Source of the DNA: Roseateles subflavus
GTDB lineage: Bacteria > Pseudomonadota > Gammaproteobacteria > Burkholderiales > Burkholderiaceae_C
Reading direction: 5' to 3'
Length of the DNA: 64,000 bases
Assembly (NCBI RefSeq): GCF_030285365.1
Contig: NZ_JASVDS010000002.1
Location: 186,001-250,000, forward strand
Shown: positions 44,486 through 52,368 of the stretch, piece by piece
Layout: the number at the start of each line of letters is the position of its first letter
Numbering within the stretch: the stretch's first letter is position 1
Made by a program: the position numbers and the translations under genes
The notes under the pieces: model-generated
Told to the model about the DNA's origin: nothing
The model's input: the letters and a program-made list of their open reading frames with translations, nothing else
Databases searched by the model: none

Positions 44486-47188
44486 TTGAAAGCCTGGAAA
44501 CCCGCCTCTGTCGCCTGCGCCCTCGTGCTGGCCTTCAGTGCCGCGACGAGCCTGCAGACGCAGGCCGCCCCTGCCACCCCGAACGTCGCCGCGCCGTCGC
44601 TGAGCCTCGAGAGCCTGTTCCGCACCCAGCCCTACCGGGGCGAGGCGGCCCGCGATCCGCAGTTCAGCCACAGCGGCCGCTACCTGGCCTATCTCTGGAA
44701 TCCGTTCGGCGAGCCGGGCACGGATCTCTACATCCACGACACCCAGACCGGCAAGACCCTGCGCCTGACCTCGCCGGCCGCCATGGCCGCCTTTGATGCG
44801 CCCGAGGACCTGGCTCGCTTTGCCCGCAAGGCGCAGCAACGCCAGACCGAGTGGGCCGAGCGCCAGCAGCGCGAGGAACTGCAGCAGGCCTATCTGCGCG
44901 GCGAGAACGTGGACCTGGGCCAGTTCGAGGCCCGCGCGATCGAGCAGCTGAAGAAGGAGCTCGCCGAGAAGAAGGCGAAGGACGACGCCGAGAAGGCGGC
45001 CGAGAAGGCCGAGGCGGAGGCCGAGAAGAAGGCCGCCGAGGCGCTGGCCGCCCGGCGCGCCGGCAAGCCCGTGGCGGACGCCGCGGCACCGGCCGCAAGT
45101 GCCGCCAGCGCTGCCGGCGCGACGGCCAAGGCCGACAAGCCCGCGGACAAGGAGAAGGAGCTCTGGGAGCTCCGCGACGAGCTGAAGAAGAAGGAAGCCA
45201 AGCACAAGCTCAAGCCGGGCGACCTCTATCCCGGCGTGACCCAGGTCGTGTGGGCCAACCAGCGCGACGAGCTGATCTTCCAGTACCGCGGCGGCCTCTA
45301 CCGCTGGCAGGCGGCCGACGGCAAGGTTCAGCCGCTGCTGAGCACGCAGCGCAACCTGCGCATCGTGGCCTTCACGCCGGACGACCAGGGCTTCATCTAC
45401 CAGGATGACACCCGCGTGCTGCGCAGCCGCTTCAATGCCGCTGGCGTGCAGGTGCTCAACCGCGAGCTGATCCATGACGACGACGCCGAGCGCAAGTACC
45501 GCATCAGCAGCACCCGTCTGAGCGAGAACGGCCGCTGGATGTCCCTGCTGGCCCAGGCGCCGCTGACCGCCGCCGACGGCAAGGGCCCGGCGCCCAAGCC
45601 CGGCCGCATGGTCGAGATCATGGACTACAACACCCGCTTCGCCGCCGCGAAGAAGGTGGAGCGCGAGGTCTCGGACGACAAGCGCCTAGAGCAGCCGCTG
45701 GCGCTGTACATCCGCAAGGTCGCGGCCGAGGGCGCCGCGCCCACGGCCCAGCCGCAGCCGGTGTTCACGAACAAGGGCGGCGACGTCTGGTTCGAGATGA
45801 GCCCCGTGGCCTGGGCCCGCGACGGCAGCCACTACGCCTTCGTGACCTTCGAGCGCGAGAAGGAGCTGCTGCGCGTCTACCTGGGCAAGGCGGACGAGAA
45901 CGCCAAACCCGAGATGATCCTCGAGCGTCGCGGCGACGTGCACCACGAGCTGGTCAACGTCATGGAGCCCGAGTTCACGCCCGACGGCAAGACGCTGGTG
46001 CTCATCCTGGCGGACCACGACTGGCGCCAGCCCTATGCCTACGACCTCGCCAGCAAGCGCCTCAAGCGCCTGGTGGAGGGCGACTTCGAGGCGCACCGCG
46101 TCGTCGGCTTCACGCCGGACAGCCAGCAGATGTTCGTGGTCAGCAACAAGGGTGACTACGCCGCCATGAACGTGTGGCGCGTCGACATGGCCAGCGGCCG
46201 CATGCAGGCCCTGGGCCAGTCCCCTGACTACCACCGCAATGCCGCCGTCTCGTACGACGGCCGCTGGGTGGCGGCCAATGCCGGCCACTGGTCGCAGCGT
46301 CCGGAGCTCAAGCTCCTCGCTGGCGCTGGCGAGGCCAAGGCGCCCAAGGTGCTGACGCAGAGCAATGACCCGGCCTTCGACGCCGTCCATCCGCTGCGCC
46401 CCGAGCGTTTCAGCTTCAAGAACCGCCACGGCGACACGCTCAACGCCTACGTCTTCAAGCCCAAGGGCTGGCAAGCCAGCGACCGGCGCCCGGCGGTGGT
46501 CTACGTCTACGGCGGCCCGCTGAACGACCGCCACACCATCGAGACCGACAGCTTCCAGCCCACCGGCTACCTGTTCGGCATGTACATGGCGGCCAAGCAC
46601 GGCTACGTGACCGTCTCCATCGACACCCGCGGCCATTCCAACTACGGCCGCCGCTTCGCCGATGCCAACTTCGAGCAGGTCGGCCTGCCGCAGACCGAGG
46701 ACCTGCTGGACCTCGTCGCGCACATGAAGGCGAACTTCGGCGTGGACGGCCAGCGCATCGGCCTCAACGGCTGGAGCTTCGGCGGCTTCCAGACGCAGTA
46801 CACGATGTACACGCAGCCTGACGTCTTCGCGGCCGGCATCGCCGGTGCGGGCCCGACGGAATGGGAGAACTACAACAGCTGGTACAGCGGCCGCACCATC
46901 GGCAAGGTGGACCGCAGCAAGCCGGCCCTGCGCAAGTACTCGCTGCTGCCCATGGCCAAGGGCCTGCGCAAGCCGCTGATGCTGGTCCACGGCATGATGG
47001 ACCCGAACGTGCTCTACCAGGACACGGTCAACGTCTACCGCGCGCTGCTGGAATCCGGCAAGGAGTCGCTGGTCGAGCTCTTCCTCGATCCGGACGGCGA
47101 GCACGGCATGGGCGGCGTGGTGAAGACCGCCGGCTGGCACCGCAAGTACGAAGCCTTCTGGCTGCAGCACCTGGGCCGCGCGCAGTAA
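44486..47188 (+). CDS. Exported S9 prolyl-oligopeptidase-family peptidase with coiled insert
   Basis: 900 residues. Start is TTG 44486, justified by GAGGAG ending 8 bases upstream and by the signal peptide that follows (to about 27, LQTQAA). A beta-propeller (about 40-610) is broken at about 95-235 by a charged, Ala/Lys/Glu-rich coiled insert (EKKAKDDAEKAAEKAEAEAE). The catalytic alpha/beta domain has S764 (NGWSFGG), D839 (DPNVLYQD) and H873 (DGEHGMG). Cuts peptides, probably in the periplasm. A strong hairpin terminates it. A second S9 peptidase gene lies at 59053, with a different N-terminal half. Confidence 0.9.
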   Translation: MKAWKPASVACALVLAFSAATSLQTQAAPATPNVAAPSLSLESLFRTQPYRGEAARDPQFSHSGRYLAYLWNPFGEPGTDLYIHDTQTGKTLRLTSPAAMAAFDAPEDLARFARKAQQRQTEWAERQQREELQQAYLRGENVDLGQFEARAIEQLKKELAEKKAKDDAEKAAEKAEAEAEKKAAEALAARRAGKPVADAAAPAASAASAAGATAKADKPADKEKELWELRDELKKKEAKHKLKPGDLYPGVTQVVWANQRDELIFQYRGGLYRWQAADGKVQPLLSTQRNLRIVAFTPDDQGFIYQDDTRVLRSRFNAAGVQVLNRELIHDDDAERKYRISSTRLSENGRWMSLLAQAPLTAADGKGPAPKPGRMVEIMDYNTRFAAAKKVEREVSDDKRLEQPLALYIRKVAAEGAAPTAQPQPVFTNKGGDVWFEMSPVAWARDGSHYAFVTFEREKELLRVYLGKADENAKPEMILERRGDVHHELVNVMEPEFTPDGKTLVLILADHDWRQPYAYDLASKRLKRLVEGDFEAHRVVGFTPDSQQMFVVSNKGDYAAMNVWRVDMASGRMQALGQSPDYHRNAAVSYDGRWVAANAGHWSQRPELKLLAGAGEAKAPKVLTQSNDPAFDAVHPLRPERFSFKNRHGDTLNAYVFKPKGWQASDRRPAVVYVYGGPLNDRHTIETDSFQPTGYLFGMYMAAKHGYVTVSIDTRGHSNYGRRFADANFEQVGLPQTEDLLDLVAHMKANFGVDGQRIGLNGWSFGGFQTQYTMYTQPDVFAAGIAGAGPTEWENYNSWYSGRTIGKVDRSKPALRKYSLLPMAKGLRKPLMLVHGMMDPNVLYQDTVNVYRALLESGKESLVELFLDPDGEHGMGGVVKTAGWHRKYEAFWLQHLGRAQ

Positions 47189-47205
47189 GCGGCGACACGC
47201 ACAAG

Positions 47206-47235
47206 AAAGGCGACCCGCGGGTCGCCTTTTTCGTG
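47206..47235 (+). terminator. Rho-independent terminator after the first S9 peptidase
   Basis: AAAGGCGACCCGC followed by its complement GCGGGTCGCCTTTTT: near-perfect hairpin and a T-run, 18 bases after the stop. The A-run on the left lets it serve the convergent YecA-like gene as well. Confidence 0.88.
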
Positions 47236-47249
47236 GGCGCGAGGGCGCG

Positions 47250-47864
47250 TCAGCCGTGGCCGGCCAGTGCCAGCACGGCGTCCGGAATCTCTCGGCTCAG
47301 GGCATCCTTGAGCTGGGGATTGGCCAGCTGTGCCAGGTCTTGCGGGTCCTGCTGGCTTTCGTCGCCGCCCAGCAGCGCGATGGGCGAGAGCAGGGCGCCC
47401 TGCGTCTCGTCCTCGAAGCGCGTGGCCCAGTCGTCGGCTGCGAGGTCGACGCCCAGCATGAAGCCGATGCACCAGTCCTCGGCGTCGGTCAGCTCGGTGC
47501 CGTCGTCGTCCACGGCGATGCTGAAGATCGGCTCCCAGGCGTCGGGCCGTTCCTTGAGCTGCACGGCGATGCTGTGCACGTGGCGCAGCACGAGCATCAT
47601 CACGCGCTTCTTCTGCTTGCCGCTGACGAAGGGCGCGACGCCGTCGGCGCCGTCACCGCCCCAGACCTCGGGCAGCCAGGCCGCGCCGGGCAGCGAGGCC
47701 AGGGGCTGCGTGCTCAGCAGCAGGGCGGTCAGGTAGCCGTCCAGCGCCTCGATGTTCATGGCGGCATCGCTGGGCAGCTTGCTGAGCATGTCATCGAGCG
47801 CCGACAGCTCCTCGTCGCGGAGCGGCAGGTAGTCGGAGGCGGGGTTGTAGCTGGGATATTCCAT
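47250..47864 (-). CDS. UPF0149/YecA-like protein
   Basis: 204 residues. Acidic N-terminal half with SALDDMLSKLPSDAAMNIEALDGYLTALL, the UPF0149 (YecA/YgfB) pattern, then WLPEVWGGDG and DWCIGFMLGVDL. The SEC-C zinc motif that many YecA proteins carry at the C-terminus is absent. Role unknown; cytoplasmic. It shares the minus strand with a 78-residue hypothetical gene 20 bases upstream and is likely in the same transcript. A partial 13-mer match (gccaggtcttg, 47332) lies inside. Confidence 0.85.
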   Translation of the reverse strand: MEYPSYNPASDYLPLRDEELSALDDMLSKLPSDAAMNIEALDGYLTALLLSTQPLASLPGAAWLPEVWGGDGADGVAPFVSGKQKKRVMMLVLRHVHSIAVQLKERPDAWEPIFSIAVDDDGTELTDAEDWCIGFMLGVDLAADDWATRFEDETQGALLSPIALLGGDESQQDPQDLAQLANPQLKDALSREIPDAVLALAGHG

Positions 47865-47884
47865 GGGGTGTCTTCAGTCTGGGT

Positions 47885-48121
47885 TCAGCCGTGGCGGCCG
47901 TGGCGGCTCTTGGGTTTCTTGGTGTCCAGCTCGGCGATCTGGGCCTTCAGCAGCGACATCAGCACGCGGGCATTGGCCTCGGTCATGCTCAGGATGGAGC
48001 TGGGCTCGAGGCCTTCGACATTGGCCTTGGGCGCGACCAGTGCGTCCACCTTGAGCATGATCAGGCCGTGCGCGTTGCCGGCGGCCTTGAGCTTCTGGAC
48101 TTCGATGGTGTGTGTCTTCAT
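47885..48121 (-). CDS. Conserved-looking hypothetical protein (78 residues)
   Basis: Starts MKTHTIEVQKLKAAGNAHG, with a short beta strand (LIMLKVDALVAPKANVEGLE) and helix (SMTEANARVLMSLLKAQIAELD), then a basic tail KKPKSRHGRHG. Not recognised. Codon use is typical of the neighbours and GGGAGAATC precedes the ATG, so it is very likely real. It is the probable first gene of a transcript with the YecA-like gene. Confidence 0.7.
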   Translation of the reverse strand: MKTHTIEVQKLKAAGNAHGLIMLKVDALVAPKANVEGLEPSSILSMTEANARVLMSLLKAQIAELDTKKPKSRHGRHG

Positions 48122-48180
48122 CCCGTGATTCTCCCTCGTCGAAGGGCTGGCGGCCGCGCGTCGGCTGCTAGGCTAGCGAA

Positions 48181-49044
48181 ATGACGCATCCAGACCCGGC
48201 CCTTGGCATGGCGCCCCTGAGCGGCTGGCGAGCCCGCTGCTACACCATCATCTTCGAGGCGGACACGCGCGCCGGCAAGGCCTTTGATGTGGCGCTGCTG
48301 GTCGCCGTGCTGCTCAGCGTGGCCCTGGTGATCGCCGAGAGTGTGGCTGACTGGCGCCTGCACTTCGAGCGCGCCTTCGACATCGCGGAGTACCTCTTCA
48401 CGGCGCTCTTCACGGTCGAGTACGTGCTGCGCGTGGCCTGCGTGCCGCGGCCCTGGCGCTATGTGCGCAGCTTCTACGGCATCGTGGACCTGCTCGCCGT
48501 GCTGCCCACCTACCTGGCGCTGTTCATGCCGGAAGCCTACGCCCTCGTGGACGTGCGCATCCTGCGCCTGCTGCGGATCTTCCGGGTCTTCAAGCTCGGG
48601 GCCTATCTGCACGAGTTCAGCAGCCTGGGCAGCGCGCTGCGGGCCAGCACGCGCAAGATCCTCGTGTTCCTCTCGGTCGTGCTGATGGCCGTGCTGATCA
48701 TGGGCACGGTGATGTATGTGGTCGAGGGGCCGGCGAACGGCTTCGTCAACATCCCGACGGCCATGTACTGGGCAGTGACGACGATGACGACCGTCGGCTT
48801 CGGCGACATCACGCCCAAGACGGACCTGGGCCGTCTCATCGCCTCGGCCATGATGCTGCTGGGCTGGGGCGTGCTGGCGGTGCCCACGGGCATCGTGACC
48901 GCCGAGATGACGGCGCAGCGGCGCGGCAGCACGCCCACGACGCGCAGCTGCCCCCACTGCCTGAGCGAAGGGCACCTGCCCGAGGCGCGCTACTGCCGCG
49001 ATTGCGGCGAGCGGCTCCCGCCCTACCAGCGCGACGCGATCTGA
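48181..49044 (+). CDS. Voltage-gated-type potassium channel with C-terminal zinc ribbon
   Basis: 287 residues. Six transmembrane segments; S4 with regularly spaced Arg (VDVRILRLLRIFRVFKL), pore helix and filter TVGFGD (204-209), then the long S6. The shape is a Kv/KvAP-type channel; voltage dependence is predicted by S4, not shown. Unusual: the tail carries C257-PH-C260 and C272-RD-C275, a zinc ribbon, in place of a Rck domain. This might sense metal or redox state. Monocistronic; the start ATG is 59 bases from the divergent 78-residue gene. Confidence 0.92.
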   Translation: MTHPDPALGMAPLSGWRARCYTIIFEADTRAGKAFDVALLVAVLLSVALVIAESVADWRLHFERAFDIAEYLFTALFTVEYVLRVACVPRPWRYVRSFYGIVDLLAVLPTYLALFMPEAYALVDVRILRLLRIFRVFKLGAYLHEFSSLGSALRASTRKILVFLSVVLMAVLIMGTVMYVVEGPANGFVNIPTAMYWAVTTMTTVGFGDITPKTDLGRLIASAMMLLGWGVLAVPTGIVTAEMTAQRRGSTPTTRSCPHCLSEGHLPEARYCRDCGERLPPYQRDAI

Positions 49045-49953
49045 TCAGCGCTGGCGCAGCTTGCCGACGCCTTCCACGACCGCCAGCACCACGGCGCCGC
49101 AGGCGATGCCCACGAGCACCTCGCCCAGCGTCGAGACCACCCAGGGCAGGGCGGGCACGGCCGGCAGCGCCTGCGCAACGTGCTCGATGGCATGGTGCAC
49201 CGGCGGCAGGCCGTGCACGAGGATGCCGCCACCCACCATGAACATCGCGGCGGTGCCGACCACGGCCAGCGTCTTCATCAGGCGCGGGGCGGCGGCGAGC
49301 AGCAGGCCGCCCAGCGACTGCTTCCAGGACTCGGCCTTGCCGCTGAGGTAGAGCCCCAGGTCATCCAGCTTCACGATGGCGCCCACCAGGCCGTAGACGC
49401 CCACGGTCATCAGCACCGCAATGCCGCTGAGCACCATCACCTGGGTCAGCAGCGGCGAGCCGGCCACCAGGCCCAGGGTGATGACGATGATCTCGGCCGA
49501 CAGGATGAAGTCGGTGCGAATCGCCCCCTTGATCTTGTCCTGCTCGAAGGCAACGAGGTCCACGGCCGGATCGCTGAGAGCCTGCACCTGCTGGGCATGG
49601 TCCGCATCGTCCTCGGCCTTGTGCAGGAACTTGTGCGCCAGCTTCTCGACGCCCTCGAAGCAGAGATACGCGCCGCCCAGCATCAGCAGGGGCAGCACGA
49701 CCCAGGGTGCGAAGGCGCTGATGGCCAGCGCCGCGGGCACGAGGATGGCCTTGTTGCGCATCGAGCCCTTGGCCACGGCCCACACCACCGGCAGCTCGCG
49801 CTCGGCCCGGATGCCGCTGACCTGCTGGGCATTGAGCGCGAGGTCATCCCCCAGCACCCCCGTGGTTTTCTGGGCGGCAGCCTTGGAGAGGACGGCGACG
49901 TCGTCCAGCAGGGTGGCGATGTCGTCGAGGAGGGCAAGAAGGGTCGAGGCCAT
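49045..49953 (-). CDS. DUF808 (YedI-like) inner-membrane protein
   Basis: 302 residues. Begins [24 protein letters not shown], exactly the YedI form, then [22 protein letters not shown]. Membrane segments follow near 75-95, 155-175, 175-200, 225-250 and 270-300. Function unknown; predicted transporter-like. Three extra residues (MPI) would start at 49962. Convergent with the K+ channel gene, stops adjacent. Confidence 0.87.
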   Translation of the reverse strand: MASTLLALLDDIATLLDDVAVLSKAAAQKTTGVLGDDLALNAQQVSGIRAERELPVVWAVAKGSMRNKAILVPAALAISAFAPWVVLPLLMLGGAYLCFEGVEKLAHKFLHKAEDDADHAQQVQALSDPAVDLVAFEQDKIKGAIRTDFILSAEIIVITLGLVAGSPLLTQVMVLSGIAVLMTVGVYGLVGAIVKLDDLGLYLSGKAESWKQSLGGLLLAAAPRLMKTLAVVGTAAMFMVGGGILVHGLPPVHHAIEHVAQALPAVPALPWVVSTLGEVLVGIACGAVVLAVVEGVGKLRQR

Positions 49954-50084
49954 GATGGGCACGAAGTTGAAACCCCGCTTTGTACCTGATTTGGCATCAG
50001 GAACCCGTCAGGGGCGGACCCCATGAGCTCCTGGGCAGCCGTGTGCATTCCGGCATGGGGGGTGTCTTGCGGCACACTGCGCGC

Positions 50085-50564
50085 ATGAACACCCTTGCCA
50101 CCCTCCTTCGCAGCAGCGCCCTGGCCCTGAGCCTGGTGGCTGCCCTGGCCCCTGCCCATGCCGACGACGCGCCCAAGCAGGTCTACAACGAGCAGGCCGA
50201 TGCCCGCGCCGAGCTCAATCAGGCGCTGGCCCAGGCCAATGCCCAGCAGCGCAATGTGCTGGTGGTCTTCGGCGCGAACTGGTGCGGGGACTGCATGGCC
50301 CTGGATCGCAAGTTCTCCGGCGGCACGCTGGCCGGTCCCGTGGCCAAGCGCTTCGTCGTCCTGAAGGTCAATGTCGGCCGCTTCGACAAGAACACCGATC
50401 TGGCCGCGCAGCTGGGTGTGCCGCTCAAGAAGGGCATCCCCGCCGTGGCCGTCCTGGGCCGCGATGGCCAGGTGCTCAGCGCCACCAGCGGCGGCGAGCT
50501 CGCCGATGCCCGCAACATGGGGGACGACGCGGTCCTCAAGGTGCTGGACGGCCTCAAGCACTGA
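50085..50564 (+). CDS. Periplasmic thioredoxin-like protein
   Basis: 159 residues. Signal peptide to about residue 26 (APAHA), then a thioredoxin fold with active-site W66-C67-G-D-C70 in FGANWCGDCMAL. The cis-Pro equivalent is GIPAVAVLG. CGDC is unlike thioredoxin (CGPC) and is seen in DUF-type periplasmic thioredoxins. Expected to reduce or isomerise disulfides in the periplasm. ATG 50085 follows gcgcgc without a clear ribosome-binding site. It is followed by a 160-base gap that leads into the RAYT-like gene. Confidence 0.85.
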   Translation: MNTLATLLRSSALALSLVAALAPAHADDAPKQVYNEQADARAELNQALAQANAQQRNVLVVFGANWCGDCMALDRKFSGGTLAGPVAKRFVVLKVNVGRFDKNTDLAAQLGVPLKKGIPAVAVLGRDGQVLSATSGGELADARNMGDDAVLKVLDGLKH

Positions 50565-50669
50565 CGCCGACGGCGTTCCCGGGCCACGTTTGGCGGGAAC
50601 GCAACACCTGGCCCCATGGCATATGGCGCGCTCCCCAGGAGGACGTCCGGATGACGTCCCCAGTGTGTG

Positions 50670-50682
50670 GGGTCAGGCCTTG
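50670..50682 (+). repeat. 13-mer variant GGGTCAGGCCTTG before the RAYT-like gene
   Basis: One mismatch to the consensus (T to C). It ends 42 bases before the RAYT-like start codon and is identical to the copy inside the kinase gene (905-917, opposite strand). Confidence 0.7.
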
Positions 50683-50724
50683 CCCGGCACTTGCGTTTTG
50701 GGGGCTGCTGGCCTAATTTGCAGC

Positions 50725-51594
50725 ATGGCCAGACCACTGCGGATCGAATTTGCGGGCGCCGTCTACCACCTCAGCTCCAAGGCCGAGGCGGGCGCGGTGG
50801 TGTTCCACGACGACGCGGACCGCCGGGCATTGCTCGCGGTGATCGCTCAGGCCATGGAGCGCTTCGACGCCCAGGTCCTGGCCTACTGCCTCGAGCCCGA
50901 CTCCTACGAGCTGCTGCTCTTCACGCGCCAGGCCAATCTCTCGCGCCTGATGCGGCACATCAATGGCGTCTACACCCAGGGCTGCAATCGCCGCCACGGG
51001 ACCGTCGGGCATCTGTTCCAGGGGCGCTTCAAGGCGGTGCTCGTCGACCGCGAGCAGTTGCTGCTGGACGCCTGCCGGCATGTCGAGTACGGCGGCGTGC
51101 GGCGCGGCCTGGCGGCGTCGCCGGCGGGCTGGCCGTGGTCCAGCTATGCCGCCCACATCGGCCAGGCCGAGGCGCCCGAGTGGCTGGACGTCCAGGGCCT
51201 GCAGACCTATGTGGCGGGCCATGCCCTGCACGGCGCTGCCGACCGGCGCCGGGCGGCCCAGCGCTACGAGAAGCTCATGCAGGACGCCGGTTCGCTCGAT
51301 CTCTGGCAGCACCTGCGTCAGCAGATCTACCTCGGCGATGCGGCCTTCGTCGAGCGCCTGAAGCGCCAGCTGGGGCCGGGCACGGGCCGCCGGCCGGCCC
51401 GCGGAGGCACCGCGCTCAAGGGCCGGCCGTGGCGAGACTGGCTGCAGGAGGCCGGCAGCCGCGAGGAGGCGCTCTACCGGGCGCACACCGAGGGCGGCCT
51501 GTCGATGACCGGCCTGGCGCGGGAGCTGGGGCTGTCCGTCTCTCGCGTGAGCCGCCTGATCGCGGGTCACGAGCGCCAGCGTCACCAGGCCTGA
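50725..51594 (+). CDS. REP-associated tyrosine transposase-like (RAYT) protein with lost HUH motif
   Basis: 289 residues. Y1_Tnp/TnpA_REP domain: start MARPLRIEFAGAVYHLSSKA, VLAYCLEPDSYELLLFTRQANLSRLM, then GVYTQGCNRRHGTVGHLFQGRFKA. In active members the central stretch reads MPNHVHLL, where the HUH histidines bind the metal; here residues 60 and 62 are Ser and Glu, so the metal site is gone. Tyr83, the expected nucleophile, is kept, as is GHLFQGRFKA. The C-terminal part (about 210-289) ends with an HTH (LSMTGLARELGLSVSRVSRL). Likely a domesticated or dead transposase that may still bind DNA. No ends or inverted repeats flank it. A motif copy lies just upstream. Confidence 0.82.
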   Translation: MARPLRIEFAGAVYHLSSKAEAGAVVFHDDADRRALLAVIAQAMERFDAQVLAYCLEPDSYELLLFTRQANLSRLMRHINGVYTQGCNRRHGTVGHLFQGRFKAVLVDREQLLLDACRHVEYGGVRRGLAASPAGWPWSSYAAHIGQAEAPEWLDVQGLQTYVAGHALHGAADRRRAAQRYEKLMQDAGSLDLWQHLRQQIYLGDAAFVERLKRQLGPGTGRRPARGGTALKGRPWRDWLQEAGSREEALYRAHTEGGLSMTGLARELGLSVSRVSRLIAGHERQRHQA

Positions 51595-51707
51595 TCGGCC
51601 CGCTGCGGACTATCCCCGCCGTCTGTGGACAAGTCCGTGCAAAAGCTGGCGGTAGTCCCGGCAAGTGATTGATCGGCAAGGGGAAACCTTGCGCTGATGA
51701 AAAAAAA

Positions 51708-51726
51708 GGCACCGCGTGACGGTGCC
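51708..51726 (-). terminator. Rho-independent terminator for the minus-strand 162-residue gene
   Basis: GGCACCG-cgtga-CGGTGCC; on the minus strand the hairpin is followed by eight T. It lies about 25 bases after the stop at 51752. Confidence 0.88.
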
Positions 51727-51751
51727 CTTCTCTTGGGATGCGCAACCGCGC

Positions 51752-52240
51752 TCAATGCATGGCGTGCGCCGGCAGCGAGGGGCAGGGGGCGTTCACGAAG
51801 GCCTGGGCCTCGGCGTCGTCCCAGGCTTCCTGGGTCAGCTCGCGGGCAGCCGCCAGCTGGTTGCAGAGCTCGAACACGCCCAGGCCGTCGCCTTCGCCCA
51901 TGGCTTCGGGCTGCGGCGCCGTGGCCACTTCGGCCGGCAGGTCGGCCAGGGCGCCCAGCAAGTCGAACAGCAGCTCGAGATTGGGTTCACCGGGTTCCTG
52001 GCGTGCGAGCCCCAGGCTGCGGCAGAGGTACCAGCAGGCCTTCGCGGCGTCGTCGCAGCGGGCGTGGTACAGCGCCATGCGCTCCAGCGCCTCGGTGCGG
52101 GCCAGCTCCTCGGCCTGCGCGTCGGCGTCCAGCACGGCGTCGAGGCCGGCCAGCAACTGACCACGTTCGGCCTCGGGCGAGCTGTCGGCCTCGAAGGCCG
52201 GCGATTCGCTGCTCATGGGTTCAGGATGCGTGTGTGCCAT
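51752..52240 (-). CDS. Unrecognised acidic protein (162 residues)
   Basis: Helical, acidic, no signal or membrane segment. Contains ALERMALYHARCDDAAKACWYLCRSLG, which reads like a helical-repeat unit (TPR/Sel1-like), then LLFDLLGALADLPAE and AWDDAEAQAFVNAPC. I do not recognise the family. I chose ATG 52240 (MAHTHPEP); M at 52270 would add ten residues, MSSESP is a shorter option. Terminator directly after. Cytoplasmic by composition. Confidence 0.6.
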   Translation of the reverse strand: MAHTHPEPMSSESPAFEADSSPEAERGQLLAGLDAVLDADAQAEELARTEALERMALYHARCDDAAKACWYLCRSLGLARQEPGEPNLELLFDLLGALADLPAEVATAPQPEAMGEGDGLGVFELCNQLAAARELTQEAWDDAEAQAFVNAPCPSLPAHAMH

Positions 52241-52368
52241 GGGGTACTGCTTTCTTCCACCTGCTGGCAATGCTAGGCAGGCTCGGCGACTTTGGCGCCC
52301 CCTGAAGAGGGGTCGATGGGCCCATCCTAGGCAGGAGGATGAACTTTGTCACGCAAGCTCCTGCTATT

